Positions 37,253 to 44,837 of a DNA stretch of 64,000 nucleotides are shown piece by piece. Location of the stretch: positions 248,001 to 312,000 of the forward strand of contig NZ_CALPCP010000001.1 of NCBI RefSeq assembly GCF_943192995.1, written 5' to 3'. The notes under the pieces were generated by a model that worked only from the letters and a program-made list of their open reading frames with translations, ran no database searches and was not told the origin of the DNA. Every line of letters starts with the position of its first letter. The first letter of the stretch is position 1. This DNA comes from Flintibacter muris. GTDB taxonomy: Bacteria; Bacillota; Clostridia; Oscillospirales; Oscillospiraceae. The translations under genes and the position numbers were made by a program.

Positions 37253-39808
37253 ATGGGTGAGCTGATGATCCGCAGAAACCGGGGCTTTACCGTCCCCCAG
37301 TATCAAAGCGTGGGTAAGGGGGAGAAGGCGGCTGCCAGCACCGGGAGCACAAAGACCTCCGGAGGGACGGGCCTGTCTGTCTCCGAGACCCTGCGTGAAC
37401 TGATGAGCAGAGTCAGCCAGGCGGAGAACCGCACCCGGGAGAGCCGGGGTATCCTCCAAAAAGGGGAGGCCGTGCTGGATGAGGTACAAGAACGCCTGGG
37501 ACGTATCGCCCAGCTGGTCCGGGAGTCGGCGGAGGGCGATCCCCCCGACCGCGCCGCCCTCCAGGCGGAGCTGGAACAGCTGCGGGAGGACATCGAGCGC
37601 ATGCTCACCGGCACCGCCGTCAACGGCGTGCCCCTGTTCCTGGACGAGGACCTGGACCTGGAGGACGGGGCCAAGGCGCTGCTGTACACCGTGATGGGGG
37701 AGCTGTCTCCCCTGCCGGAAGAAATCCAGGACGTCCCGGACTGGGTAAAACAGCTGCTGGAGAAGGTGGAAGGGGGACTTACCCCCGACCAGGCCATCAA
37801 GGAGATGACCAACGGCGAGTTTACCAGTCTGGAGGACTATCTCAATTCTGTGGATAACATCTCCCCGGAGCTGAAACAGTTTCTGACTGAACTGCTGCTC
37901 ACCGGCGGCGACTTTACGGCTCTGGCCGGCTCCCCTCTGATGTCCCTCCTGGCGGGGCTGGAGGGGATAAACCTGGAGCTGCTGATGGGACTGCTCACCG
38001 TCTCTCAGGGGGAGCAGGAGGCCCTTGCTCTGGAGCTGGCGCCAGAGTCGGGAGCAGCAGGTACGGAGGGCTCGGTCCAGGAGACCGCCGCCCAGCCCGG
38101 CGCCACCCTGCAATTCGGCCAGACCCAGGTGACCGGTCAGGACCTGAGCGGGGTGAGCTTCAACCCCTCCACCGGCCAACTGACGGTGAGCGGAACGGCG
38201 GATGTGACCATCCAGGGGATGGGGCAGGAGGAGCAATCTATCCTGATTACCGGCTCCGGAAAGGTGACGCTGCAGCATGTAAACGCCCCTTCCCTCACCG
38301 TTGATACCGACGCAGCCCGGCTGGTCAGCGCAGGGGACCACAACACCCTGGGGCAGGTGGAGCTGCGGGAGGGGGCCTCCCTTACAGTGGATGGAAGCGC
38401 CCCTCTGACTATCGGAGCCCTCCGGGGTGGCAGCACCAACACCCTGCGCCTTACCGGCGGCGCGGTGACGGTGGCCCAGGAAAAAGACGATACCTCCCAG
38501 CCCCTGACCGTCCCGATTGTACTGGAGGGGGCCGCCTCTCTGGCGGTACAGGCGGCCAGCGTGAGCGACGCCAGCGGCCGTACCTTAGAGCCCTTTGACC
38601 TGATCTGGAAGGCGCTCCTCCCCGGCTGGAGCTCCATTGCCTCAATGGAGGTGGACGGCCGCCAGACGAAAACAGCCCTGATGAACGGCGACCCTGTCCG
38701 GCTTTGGCTGTCAAAGGGGGAGCACGGATATCCGGTTCACGGCCTGATTATCCAGGGGAAGGACGCCTCCGGACGTCCCCAGACCCGGTACGCCTACCTG
38801 CGCTGGAACCAGCAGTCGCGCTCCTTCCAGGAGGTCTCCATGTACCCCAATCCCTTTGAAATTACCGGCGGTCAGCCAGGGCAGGACTGGGTGTATGAGG
38901 AGGAGTCCCACACCCTGCGCATCCTGTCCAATCAGGTCACCGCCGTCTCTGGCGGGGCTGGGACGGATATCAATCAGGAGCCGTTCAGCGGAAGAATCGC
39001 TCTGTCCGACGGGATTGGCACCATGGAGCTGGCCCTGGAGGGGGTGGTGTGCCGGGTGGAGGAGGGCCGGGCCTTTGACCTGGGCCGGGGGAACGACGTG
39101 ATTCTCCTCCTCCAGAGCGGCACCAGCAACTTGTTTGAAAGCGGAACGGGGTGCGCCGGCATCTCCCTTGGGGACGGCACTACCCTGTGTATCGACTGCG
39201 TGAGGCCCCAGGACGGCGGGGAAGCCGATGGCATCCTCACCGCCACCGGCGGAGCTGGCAGCGCCGGAATCGGCTGGGACAACGCGGGAAAGGGGGGCCA
39301 AACCGGCCACATCCTCATCCGGGGCGGCGCCGGCGTGGGCGGAGGAGCCCGGGGCTTTATGGGCTCAGTCACCATTATCGGCGGTATGGTGGCCTCCACC
39401 GGCGGCAAGGGCGGCGGCGAAAATATGGGCATCTCCCTCCAGGTGGGGGAGGACTCCATGACCCTGCCTCAGTTCCGCCTGTCCGCCCGGACCCTGCGGC
39501 TGGACCGGCTGAGTGTGCTCACCCGGCAATACGCCCAGGCCGCTCAGGCCGCCGTGGAGGCCGACCGGCGCTGGGTATCCCGGGTTCAGGAGGCTTACGG
39601 CGCACTGTATGGCCAGCTGGAACAGAGCTATGGCGCGCTGCCAAACGTGTGCCGGTATCTGGACGAAAAAAAGCGGCTGCTGCGGGATACCGACTCAGCC
39701 AGCACCCTTCTGGAGGACATGCGGCGCTCTCTGCTGGATCAGCCCGTCCAGGCCATGCGCACCCACAACCGGCGGGGGACGGAGGATATCGGCCAGCTGC
39801 TGCGGTAA
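37253..39808 (+). CDS. Large flagellin-like protein with central beta-rich insert
   Basis: An 851-residue protein not exactly matching any standard family. Residues 41-129 follow the flagellin D0/D1 helix pattern: ETLRELMSRVSQAENR, then ILQKGEAVLDEVQERLGRI and LREDIERMLTGTAVNGVPLF. The last 40 residues (DTDSASTLLEDMRRS, LLDQPVQAMRTHNRRG, TEDIGQLLR) follow the flagellin C-terminal D-A-D-x-A...M-x-A-x-N-x...V-x-x-LL pattern. Between them are about 620 residues of beta-strand repeats (VTLQHVNAPSLTVDT; GALRGGSTNTLRLTGGAVTV) and a glycine-rich repeat GGAGSAGIGW...GGAGVGGGARG. The usual MRINHN start is missing. No signal peptide is seen, so export would be by the flagellar route. AAAGGAGG precedes the ATG. 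Confidence 0.6.
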   Translation: MGELMIRRNRGFTVPQYQSVGKGEKAAASTGSTKTSGGTGLSVSETLRELMSRVSQAENRTRESRGILQKGEAVLDEVQERLGRIAQLVRESAEGDPPDRAALQAELEQLREDIERMLTGTAVNGVPLFLDEDLDLEDGAKALLYTVMGELSPLPEEIQDVPDWVKQLLEKVEGGLTPDQAIKEMTNGEFTSLEDYLNSVDNISPELKQFLTELLLTGGDFTALAGSPLMSLLAGLEGINLELLMGLLTVSQGEQEALALELAPESGAAGTEGSVQETAAQPGATLQFGQTQVTGQDLSGVSFNPSTGQLTVSGTADVTIQGMGQEEQSILITGSGKVTLQHVNAPSLTVDTDAARLVSAGDHNTLGQVELREGASLTVDGSAPLTIGALRGGSTNTLRLTGGAVTVAQEKDDTSQPLTVPIVLEGAASLAVQAASVSDASGRTLEPFDLIWKALLPGWSSIASMEVDGRQTKTALMNGDPVRLWLSKGEHGYPVHGLIIQGKDASGRPQTRYAYLRWNQQSRSFQEVSMYPNPFEITGGQPGQDWVYEEESHTLRILSNQVTAVSGGAGTDINQEPFSGRIALSDGIGTMELALEGVVCRVEEGRAFDLGRGNDVILLLQSGTSNLFESGTGCAGISLGDGTTLCIDCVRPQDGGEADGILTATGGAGSAGIGWDNAGKGGQTGHILIRGGAGVGGGARGFMGSVTIIGGMVASTGGKGGGENMGISLQVGEDSMTLPQFRLSARTLRLDRLSVLTRQYAQAAQAAVEADRRWVSRVQEAYGALYGQLEQSYGALPNVCRYLDEKKRLLRDTDSASTLLEDMRRSLLDQPVQAMRTHNRRGTEDIGQLLR

Positions 39809-39868
39809 AAGCGGGATTTCAAACGGTTGACTAATCGCCAGGGCGACCGAAGACCGTCTCAGACTGTA

Positions 39869-39902
39869 GAAAAAGCCTCCCTCAATGAGGGAGACTTTTT
39901 TG
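39869..39902 (+). terminator. Terminator after the flagellin-like gene
   Basis: AAAAAGCCTCCCTC and GAGGGAGACTTTTTT form a stem with a short AAT loop. The core GCCTCCCTC/GAGGGAG is the same as a family A repeat arm, suggesting the repeat supplied this terminator. Confidence 0.7.
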
Positions 39903-39922
39903 ACAATCTCAAGATTTCCGTT

Positions 39923-39954
39923 AAAATTCCCGCCCCATTCGGGGCGGGAATTTT
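39923..39954. terminator. Bidirectional terminator, convergent genes
   Basis: AAAATTCCCGCCCC / GGGGCGGGAATTTT is a perfect 14-bp stem with an ATTC loop. It serves hbd on the minus strand and acts as back-up for the plus strand. Confidence 0.85.
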
Positions 39955-39964
39955 AAAAGTCTGT

Positions 39965-40801
39965 TTACTTGCTGTAGTCGTAGAAGCCCTTGCCGCTCTT
40001 GCGGCCCAGCAGGCCGCCCCGGACCATCTTCCGCAGCAGCAGAGAGGCACGGTACTTGGAGTCACCGGTCTCGTTGTACAGGGTATCCATAATGGCCAGA
40101 CAGACATCCAGACCCACCAGATCGCCCAGAGCCAGGGGGCCCATGGGGTGGTTGGCGCCCAGCTTCATAGCGGTGTCAATGCCCTCGGCGGAGGCCACGC
40201 CGGTATACAGCAGGTCGGCGGCCTCGTTAATCATGGGGATCAGAATCTTGTTGACCACAAAGCCGGGGGCCTCGGCTACCTCCACAGGCTCCTTGCCGAT
40301 CTCCTTGGACAGGTTCCACACAAAGTCAAAGGTCTCCTGATCGGTGTTGGCGCCCCGAATGATCTCAACCAGCTTCATGTTGGGCACGGGGTTGAAAAAG
40401 TGCATGCCGATAACGGGGTGCTTCAGGCCCAGGGCCATCTCAGTGATGGACAGGGAGGAGGTGTTGGAAGCGAAGATGGTGCCCTCCTTGCACATGGCGT
40501 CCAGTTCGTTGAGCAGTTCCTTCTTGGTGGCCATGTCTTCCTTAACGCACTCGATAATCAGGTCGGCGTCGGCAGCGGCGGACTTCTCTTCCACCAGCAC
40601 ATTGGCCATCAGGGCGTCCTTGGCGGCCTGGTCCATCTTGCCCTTGTCCACCCGCTTTTGGAGGGATTTGTCCAGATTGTCCTTGTGCCGCTGGGCAGAA
40701 GCCACGCTGCTGGCGTACATCAGGGCGGTGTGGCCCTTGGCCGCGAAGACCTGGGCAATGCCGCTGCCCATGGTGCCGGCGCCGAAAATTGCTACTTTCA
40801 T
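39965..40801 (-). CDS. hbd: 3-hydroxybutyryl-CoA dehydrogenase
   Basis: A 278-residue NAD(P)-dependent enzyme reducing acetoacetyl-CoA to 3-hydroxybutyryl-CoA in butyrate formation. The N-terminal Rossmann motif is [18 protein letters not shown]. The catalytic histidine lies in [17 protein letters not shown] and the serine/asparagine in [14 protein letters not shown]. The C-terminal domain contains [19 protein letters not shown] and ends [13 protein letters not shown]. The start at 40801 follows AGGAGG at nine bases; the frame extends further but without a site. It is alone here; crotonase and thiolase genes are not in the window. Confidence 0.95.
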   Translation of the reverse strand: MKVAIFGAGTMGSGIAQVFAAKGHTALMYASSVASAQRHKDNLDKSLQKRVDKGKMDQAAKDALMANVLVEEKSAAADADLIIECVKEDMATKKELLNELDAMCKEGTIFASNTSSLSITEMALGLKHPVIGMHFFNPVPNMKLVEIIRGANTDQETFDFVWNLSKEIGKEPVEVAEAPGFVVNKILIPMINEAADLLYTGVASAEGIDTAMKLGANHPMGPLALGDLVGLDVCLAIMDTLYNETGDSKYRASLLLRKMVRGGLLGRKSGKGFYDYSK

Positions 40802-41017
40802 ACTTGTGTTCCTCCTATAAAAATTTTCTTTCCCTTCCTGCCCCAAAGGGCGGGAGCGCAAAAGAGGGATTTTTGCCGGACGCTCCGGCGGGGATGGCCG
40901 GAAATCCGGCCCCGCTCTCTTGTTTACCAGTATAACTGTTTTTTTCCGGAAAGGCAAGAGAAAAATCATCCCGGTGTCTGGTCTGTACTATGGGGCGTTT
41001 CCCAATAGCAGCTTTCA

Positions 41018-41092
41018 TGTAGGGGCCCTTTGGCCGCCCGGCTATTAAAACAGGCCCATTTGTTCTGCGGGCAGCTATAGGCCGCCCCTGCA
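41018..41092. repeat. Dispersed MITE-like repeat, family B (partial)
   Basis: Both palindrome arms are present but diverged: TAGGGGCCCTTTGGCCGCCC and GCGGGCAGCTATAGGCCGCC. The spacer ACAGGCCCATTTGTTCT is as in the other copies. Terminal repeats are lost. Confidence 0.6.
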
Positions 41093-41142
41093 AAAATGAG
41101 CAGTGGGGTACTGCTTGCGCTGCACGAAATCAATTTTGGTGC

Positions 41143-41218
41143 TGTAGGGCGCGACGACCTCGGCGCGCCGTTAACAAAAGCTGCCAACCAGCGACGGACC
41201 TGGGCCGTCCCGCCTTAC
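41143..41218. repeat. Dispersed 76-bp repeat, family C
   Basis: It starts TGTAGGGCGCGACGACC and ends GGGCCGTCCCGCCTTACA, which are inverted relative to each other. The second copy at 62853 has the same length and opposite orientation. Confidence 0.65.
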
Positions 41219-41340
41219 AAATACGGCAGGATTTTCTGAAAATTGATTTTCCTGCTCGCGTTGGAGAGCATCTTGACTTTTTTTCCCTGCGAGTATATGA
41301 TAAAGGGAAAATGCAAGCAGGAGCGGGAGGGGCTGTACAA

Positions 41341-42048
41341 ATGAATGTTTCGCTGGTGATTCCCGCCTATAACGAAAGTGAGATCATGCTGGAAACCATC
41401 CGGGCTGTGTCCACAAAGCTGGCGGAGCTGGCACAGGAGTATGAGGTGCTGATCGTAGACGACGGCAGTACCGACAGTACGGCCCGGCTGGTGCGAGAGT
41501 GCGGTGATTCCCACGTCCGGCTGGAGGGTTACACGCCCAACCGGGGAAAGGGGCGGGCTGTCCGGACAGGCGTGATGGCCGCCAAAGGGGACATTATTCT
41601 GTGTACCGATGCGGACCTGGCCTACGGTGTGGATGTCTTTGACCTGATTCTGGGGCGCTTTCAGGCCGGCAAGGCCGATTTGGTCATCGGCTCCCGGCGT
41701 ATCGGCGGTGAGGGTTATAAAAACTACCCGCCTGTGCGGGTTTTGGCCTCCAGGTGCTTTGGCCTGCTGGCCCGCGGGGTGTCCGGCCTGCCCTACGACA
41801 CCCAGTGCGGTATTAAAGGCTACCGGCGGGAGGTGGCCCGGACCATTTTTGCGGCGTGCGGCACCGACGGCTTTTCCTTCGACTTTGAGGTACTCATGCG
41901 GGCGGACAAGCTGGGGCTGCGGGTGGAGCAGATCCCGGTTTCCATCATCAATTTCCGGGCCTCTAAGGTGAATGTCATCAAAGACAGCCTCCGGATGTTC
42001 CGGGATGTGTTCCGCATTCGCCGGACTGTCCGCCGGGAGGGGGCATAA
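41341..42048 (+). CDS. Family 2 glycosyltransferase, GtrB/DPM-like
   Basis: A 235-residue GT-A glycosyltransferase that likely transfers a sugar from a nucleotide donor to undecaprenyl phosphate. Motifs: VSLVIPAYNES, IVDDGSTD, the metal-binding TDADLAYG, and the acceptor region GIKGYRREVARTIF. It lacks the C-terminal membrane helices that some GtrB proteins carry. GGGAGG precedes ATG 41341; a longer reading from 41311 has no such site. It overlaps the next gene by one base (TAATG), so the two are translationally coupled. Confidence 0.88.
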   Translation: MNVSLVIPAYNESEIMLETIRAVSTKLAELAQEYEVLIVDDGSTDSTARLVRECGDSHVRLEGYTPNRGKGRAVRTGVMAAKGDIILCTDADLAYGVDVFDLILGRFQAGKADLVIGSRRIGGEGYKNYPPVRVLASRCFGLLARGVSGLPYDTQCGIKGYRREVARTIFAACGTDGFSFDFEVLMRADKLGLRVEQIPVSIINFRASKVNVIKDSLRMFRDVFRIRRTVRREGA

Positions 42049-43673
42049 TGCGCCGCCCGCACAGCCAGGCGGGGAGGGCCTGGGCCGGTTTTCTCCTCCT
42101 CTTTGGGCTGATTTTTATCCGCTTTTGCTGCTATGGTCTGGAATACTACCCTCAGCTGGACGACTATATCCAGCTGCACAACTATGCGGCCTACCATCCG
42201 GACATCTGGGCGTTTATACAGAATCTGGGGCTGCTGGCCGCCCGGCCCGCCGCCGGACTGCTGGATATTTTCTTCTGGAGCCGCCTGTGGCCGGTGCTGA
42301 TTGCGGGCTGTGCCCTGATTGCCGGGCTGTACGCCGGGTCGGCGGTCCTCTTTCGACAGGTGTGGGGCAGATATTTCCCTGTGGGCTGGCTCTTTCTGGT
42401 GCTGTACGCCCTGGTGCCTTTGGGGCTGGAGGGGACCTACTGGCTGTCCGCCGCCAACCGGGTGGTGCCCGGTGTGTTTTTTGCGGCGCTGGCTATGAGG
42501 CTGTTCCAACAGTGGTGCGAGGGCGGCCAAAAAGGGTTTTTAATTGCCTATTTCCTTGTTCAGCTGGCCTCTATGTCCTTTTACGAGCAGGGGTTGGTGC
42601 TGTCTGCTGCCGGGGTGATTCTGGTGGCCCTGCTGGAGCTGTGGAATAACCGGGGCCGCGCCCTTTGGGCCGCGCTCACCTTTGTGAACGCAGGGCTCTA
42701 CCTCGCCTTTACCTCCGCCTTTGCCAACAGCGCCCTGTATGCCGGGCGGGCGGAGGTGGTGCTCCCCTGGCAGGAGGGCTGGCGGGACTGGGTGTTTCTC
42801 CCGGTTTTGAGACAGATGAGGGACGCCTTTTTAAAAGGGGGCGTCTACACCGCCGTCAAGGGCTTTCTTCGGGGAGCCCGGCTGATTTGGGCTGATGGCC
42901 GGTGGCTGTGGCTGGCTCTGGTGCTGGCGCTGTGCGGGGGGCTGTTTCTGCTGGTGCGGGGGGAGCGGTCTGACCGCTCCCGGGGCCGGGAGGTCCTCCT
43001 GGCCCTGACAGCGGGTCTGCTGATGGCCCTGGCTCCGGCAACCATCTTCTTCGTTTTGGCCAACCCCTGGTTCTCCCTGCGGGGGACAGTGGCCTCCTTC
43101 TGCGGACTGGCTCTGATGGGGGACGCTCTGGTGAGATGGCTGCTGGGGCGGCTGAAAAAACGAGGTGAGGTGACTGCCGCCCTGTGCGCTGTGCTGGCGC
43201 TGGCGTTTTGTGTGGCGGCGGTGAGCGAGCTCCACGACTATAAGGCGGTCTGCGAGGCCGACCAGGCGGTGATGGCCGCGATTCTGGCAGGGACTGACAA
43301 CGGCGCCGCCCTGCCCCAAAAGGGGGAGGCGTTGATTTTGGGGGTTGAGCCCTGTTATCTGGAAGAGCAGAATTTTTACTTCCATGAACATATCCACGGC
43401 GTTACCGAAAGCCGGTGGGCTCTCACCGGGGGCTTGCAGTGCATCAGCGGACGGGGGGATTTCCCCTATGTGACCCCCCTGCCCGCCGCTGTGGACGCCC
43501 AGACCCTGGGTGGGATGGATTTGACCTCCCTCTGGCTTTACGACCGGGAGGGGAACACCGTCCGGGCCGTGACCCCCCGGCTGGATGGGGACGGAAACTA
43601 TGACCTTCTTACTGAGAATGGCTCTTTGGCGGGCCGGGTGACAGGGGAGGGACTTGTCAGGAGCGGGAAATGA
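42048..43673 (+). CDS. Multi-pass membrane protein, probable GT-C or Gtr-type glycosyltransferase
   Basis: A 541-residue membrane protein with about ten hydrophobic segments in the first 390 residues (WAGFLLLFGLIFIRF; VLIAGCALIAGLYAG; VGWLFLVLYALVP...). The outside loop after TM1 contains YPQLDDYIQL, an acidic DD motif where GT-C enzymes have their catalytic acid. The C-terminal about 150 residues form a soluble domain. It is flanked by a GtrB-like and a GtrA-like gene with overlaps on both sides, so the natural reading is the serotype-specific transferase of a Gtr system that decorates a surface glycan. Sequence similarity to a named transferase is not claimed. Confidence 0.65.
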   Translation: MRRPHSQAGRAWAGFLLLFGLIFIRFCCYGLEYYPQLDDYIQLHNYAAYHPDIWAFIQNLGLLAARPAAGLLDIFFWSRLWPVLIAGCALIAGLYAGSAVLFRQVWGRYFPVGWLFLVLYALVPLGLEGTYWLSAANRVVPGVFFAALAMRLFQQWCEGGQKGFLIAYFLVQLASMSFYEQGLVLSAAGVILVALLELWNNRGRALWAALTFVNAGLYLAFTSAFANSALYAGRAEVVLPWQEGWRDWVFLPVLRQMRDAFLKGGVYTAVKGFLRGARLIWADGRWLWLALVLALCGGLFLLVRGERSDRSRGREVLLALTAGLLMALAPATIFFVLANPWFSLRGTVASFCGLALMGDALVRWLLGRLKKRGEVTAALCAVLALAFCVAAVSELHDYKAVCEADQAVMAAILAGTDNGAALPQKGEALILGVEPCYLEEQNFYFHEHIHGVTESRWALTGGLQCISGRGDFPYVTPLPAAVDAQTLGGMDLTSLWLYDREGNTVRAVTPRLDGDGNYDLLTENGSLAGRVTGEGLVRSGK

Positions 43674-44155
43674 AAGAAAAAATCCTTCGTCTGGTGGAAC
43701 TGTTTGACCTGAAAAAGTTTGTCAAGTTCGGTCTGGTTGGGGTGCTCAACACAGTGGTGGACTTCTGTGTGTTCTATGTGATGGACCGCTGGGTCATCCG
43801 GGAGGGGCCTGTCCTGGTGCTGCTGGGGACCGCCGTGGTGACAGGGCCCTATCTCTCCAACGCTATTGCCTATGTGGTGGCCAACATCCACTCCTTTATG
43901 TGGAACAAGCTGTGGACCTTTCAGCGGCGGGAGCGGGTCACCAGAAGGGAGGCGGCACGCTACCTGGCCACCAGCGCGGGGTATGTGCTGATCTCCACGG
44001 TGAGTCTGGCAGTGTGCATCCGTATCCTGTCCCTGCCCTTTGCGGCCCCCTTGGTGCCCAAGGGCTGGACCAACCTGCTGGCCAAGCTGCCCACCGCCTG
44101 CGTTACCATCTTTTACAACTACCTGATGAATAAGTTTTGGGTATTCAAAGCCTGA
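43670..44155 (+). CDS. GtrA family membrane protein (flippase-like)
   Basis: A 161-residue four-TM protein. The pattern KKFVKFGLVGVLNTVVDFCVFYV at the start, then ANIHSFMWNKLWTFQRRERV, and C-terminal FYNYLMNKFWVFKA are diagnostic for GtrA. GtrA proteins are thought to flip lipid-linked monosaccharides across the membrane. It overlaps the previous gene by four bases (ATGA). Confidence 0.92.
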   Translation: MKEKILRLVELFDLKKFVKFGLVGVLNTVVDFCVFYVMDRWVIREGPVLVLLGTAVVTGPYLSNAIAYVVANIHSFMWNKLWTFQRRERVTRREAARYLATSAGYVLISTVSLAVCIRILSLPFAAPLVPKGWTNLLAKLPTACVTIFYNYLMNKFWVFKA

Positions 44156-44160
44156 AAAGA

Positions 44161-44187
44161 CGGCCTGGAGGGTGTTCCTCCGGGCCG
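44161..44187 (+). terminator. Hairpin after the Gtr operon
   Basis: CGGCCTGGAGG paired with CCTCCGGGCCG (one mismatch) five bases after the gtrA-like stop. No T run follows, so termination is only likely. Confidence 0.55.
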
Positions 44188-44461
44188 TAGATTGTTGAAA
44201 AAGCCTCCCTTTTGAATGTCAATCAATTTTTCATTTCTATAAATCCCCCTTTCAAAATGGGTAAAAGGTTAATAGTGAAAAGGGGCTGTAATCGGATGGC
44301 CGGCAGCATAACCTCACGGGAGTTTCACCCCTGATGGTTCTCGTGCAGCCCTGCCCATTGCCTGCGACGCTTTGAACGCTCGGACTATGGCGGTAAGGGA
44401 GTATCATTATATATTCTGCGCTGTCGTTGCCCGTAAGCTGCTTCCAGCGTTTTCATTGCTG

Positions 44462-44703
44462 CTAACTTTTGTAATCATAGGCGCGTTCCTTCAAATAGCG
44501 TTTTAACAGCTTTATAGAGCTTGTCGGGTGGGTTTGTACTGTTGTCCTGGAATGTTGCAGTATGTCGCAATTTCCCCTTCGCTCATATCAAAAAAACACA
44601 GCAGTACCGTTTCCCGTTTTTCGTCCGACAGACTGTGCAGGGCTTCGGCAAGCAGCTTCGCGGTAATTTCCTTACCGCCGCTGCTTTGTGTCCCTGTGGG
44701 CGT
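44462..44703 (-). pseudogene. Relic of an ICE-type sigma-70 family factor
   Basis: Minus-strand translation gives GGKEITAKLLAEALHSL, SDEKRETVLLCFFDMSEGEI and ATYCNIPG, which is the region 4 pattern of the small sigma factors of Tn916-like elements (LPxxKRxxVLLxxFxxMSxxEI). In another frame the expected tail follows: SSIKLLKRYLKERAYDYKS and a stop. One frameshift between the two and the lack of an N-terminal half show a dead gene. An element of Tn916 type has therefore been here. The frame shift and stop were read directly; the family is from memory. Confidence 0.55.
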
Positions 44704-44752
44704 TCATAGCTTCATTCTTCAACGCCCGCTTACAAAAACCGTTAAAAGCACA

Positions 44753-44827
44753 ACGGATTTGATTCTGCGGACGGCCACAGGCCGCCCGTTCAGCTCCAGC
44801 GTCAGCAATTTTGAAGCTTGCCATAGT
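44753..44827. repeat. Dispersed MITE-like repeat, family B (right half)
   Basis: GATTCTGCGGACGGCCACAG then GCCGCCCG, followed by the typical right end GCGTCAGCAATTTTGAAGCT and TGCCATAG. The left half is missing. Confidence 0.65.
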
Positions 44828-44837
44828 GCGCCATAGC

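Larger units (their letters stand above)
40802..41340. other. Intergenic region rich in repeats
   Basis: Between divergently arranged hbd and the glycosyltransferase operon. It contains a family B copy, a family C copy and a hairpin CCGGACGCTCCGGCGGGG near 40877. Promoters for both sides must lie here, but none is clear by eye. Confidence 0.5.
44156..44837. other. Gene-poor region with mobile-element relics
   Basis: No intact gene. After the GtrA hairpin come an AT-rich stretch, a decayed sigma-factor gene on the minus strand (44462-44703), and a family B repeat (44753-44827). The segment GGAGTTTCACCCCTGATGGT near 44320 resembles leader DNA seen in clostridial conjugative elements, from memory only. 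Confidence 0.45.
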
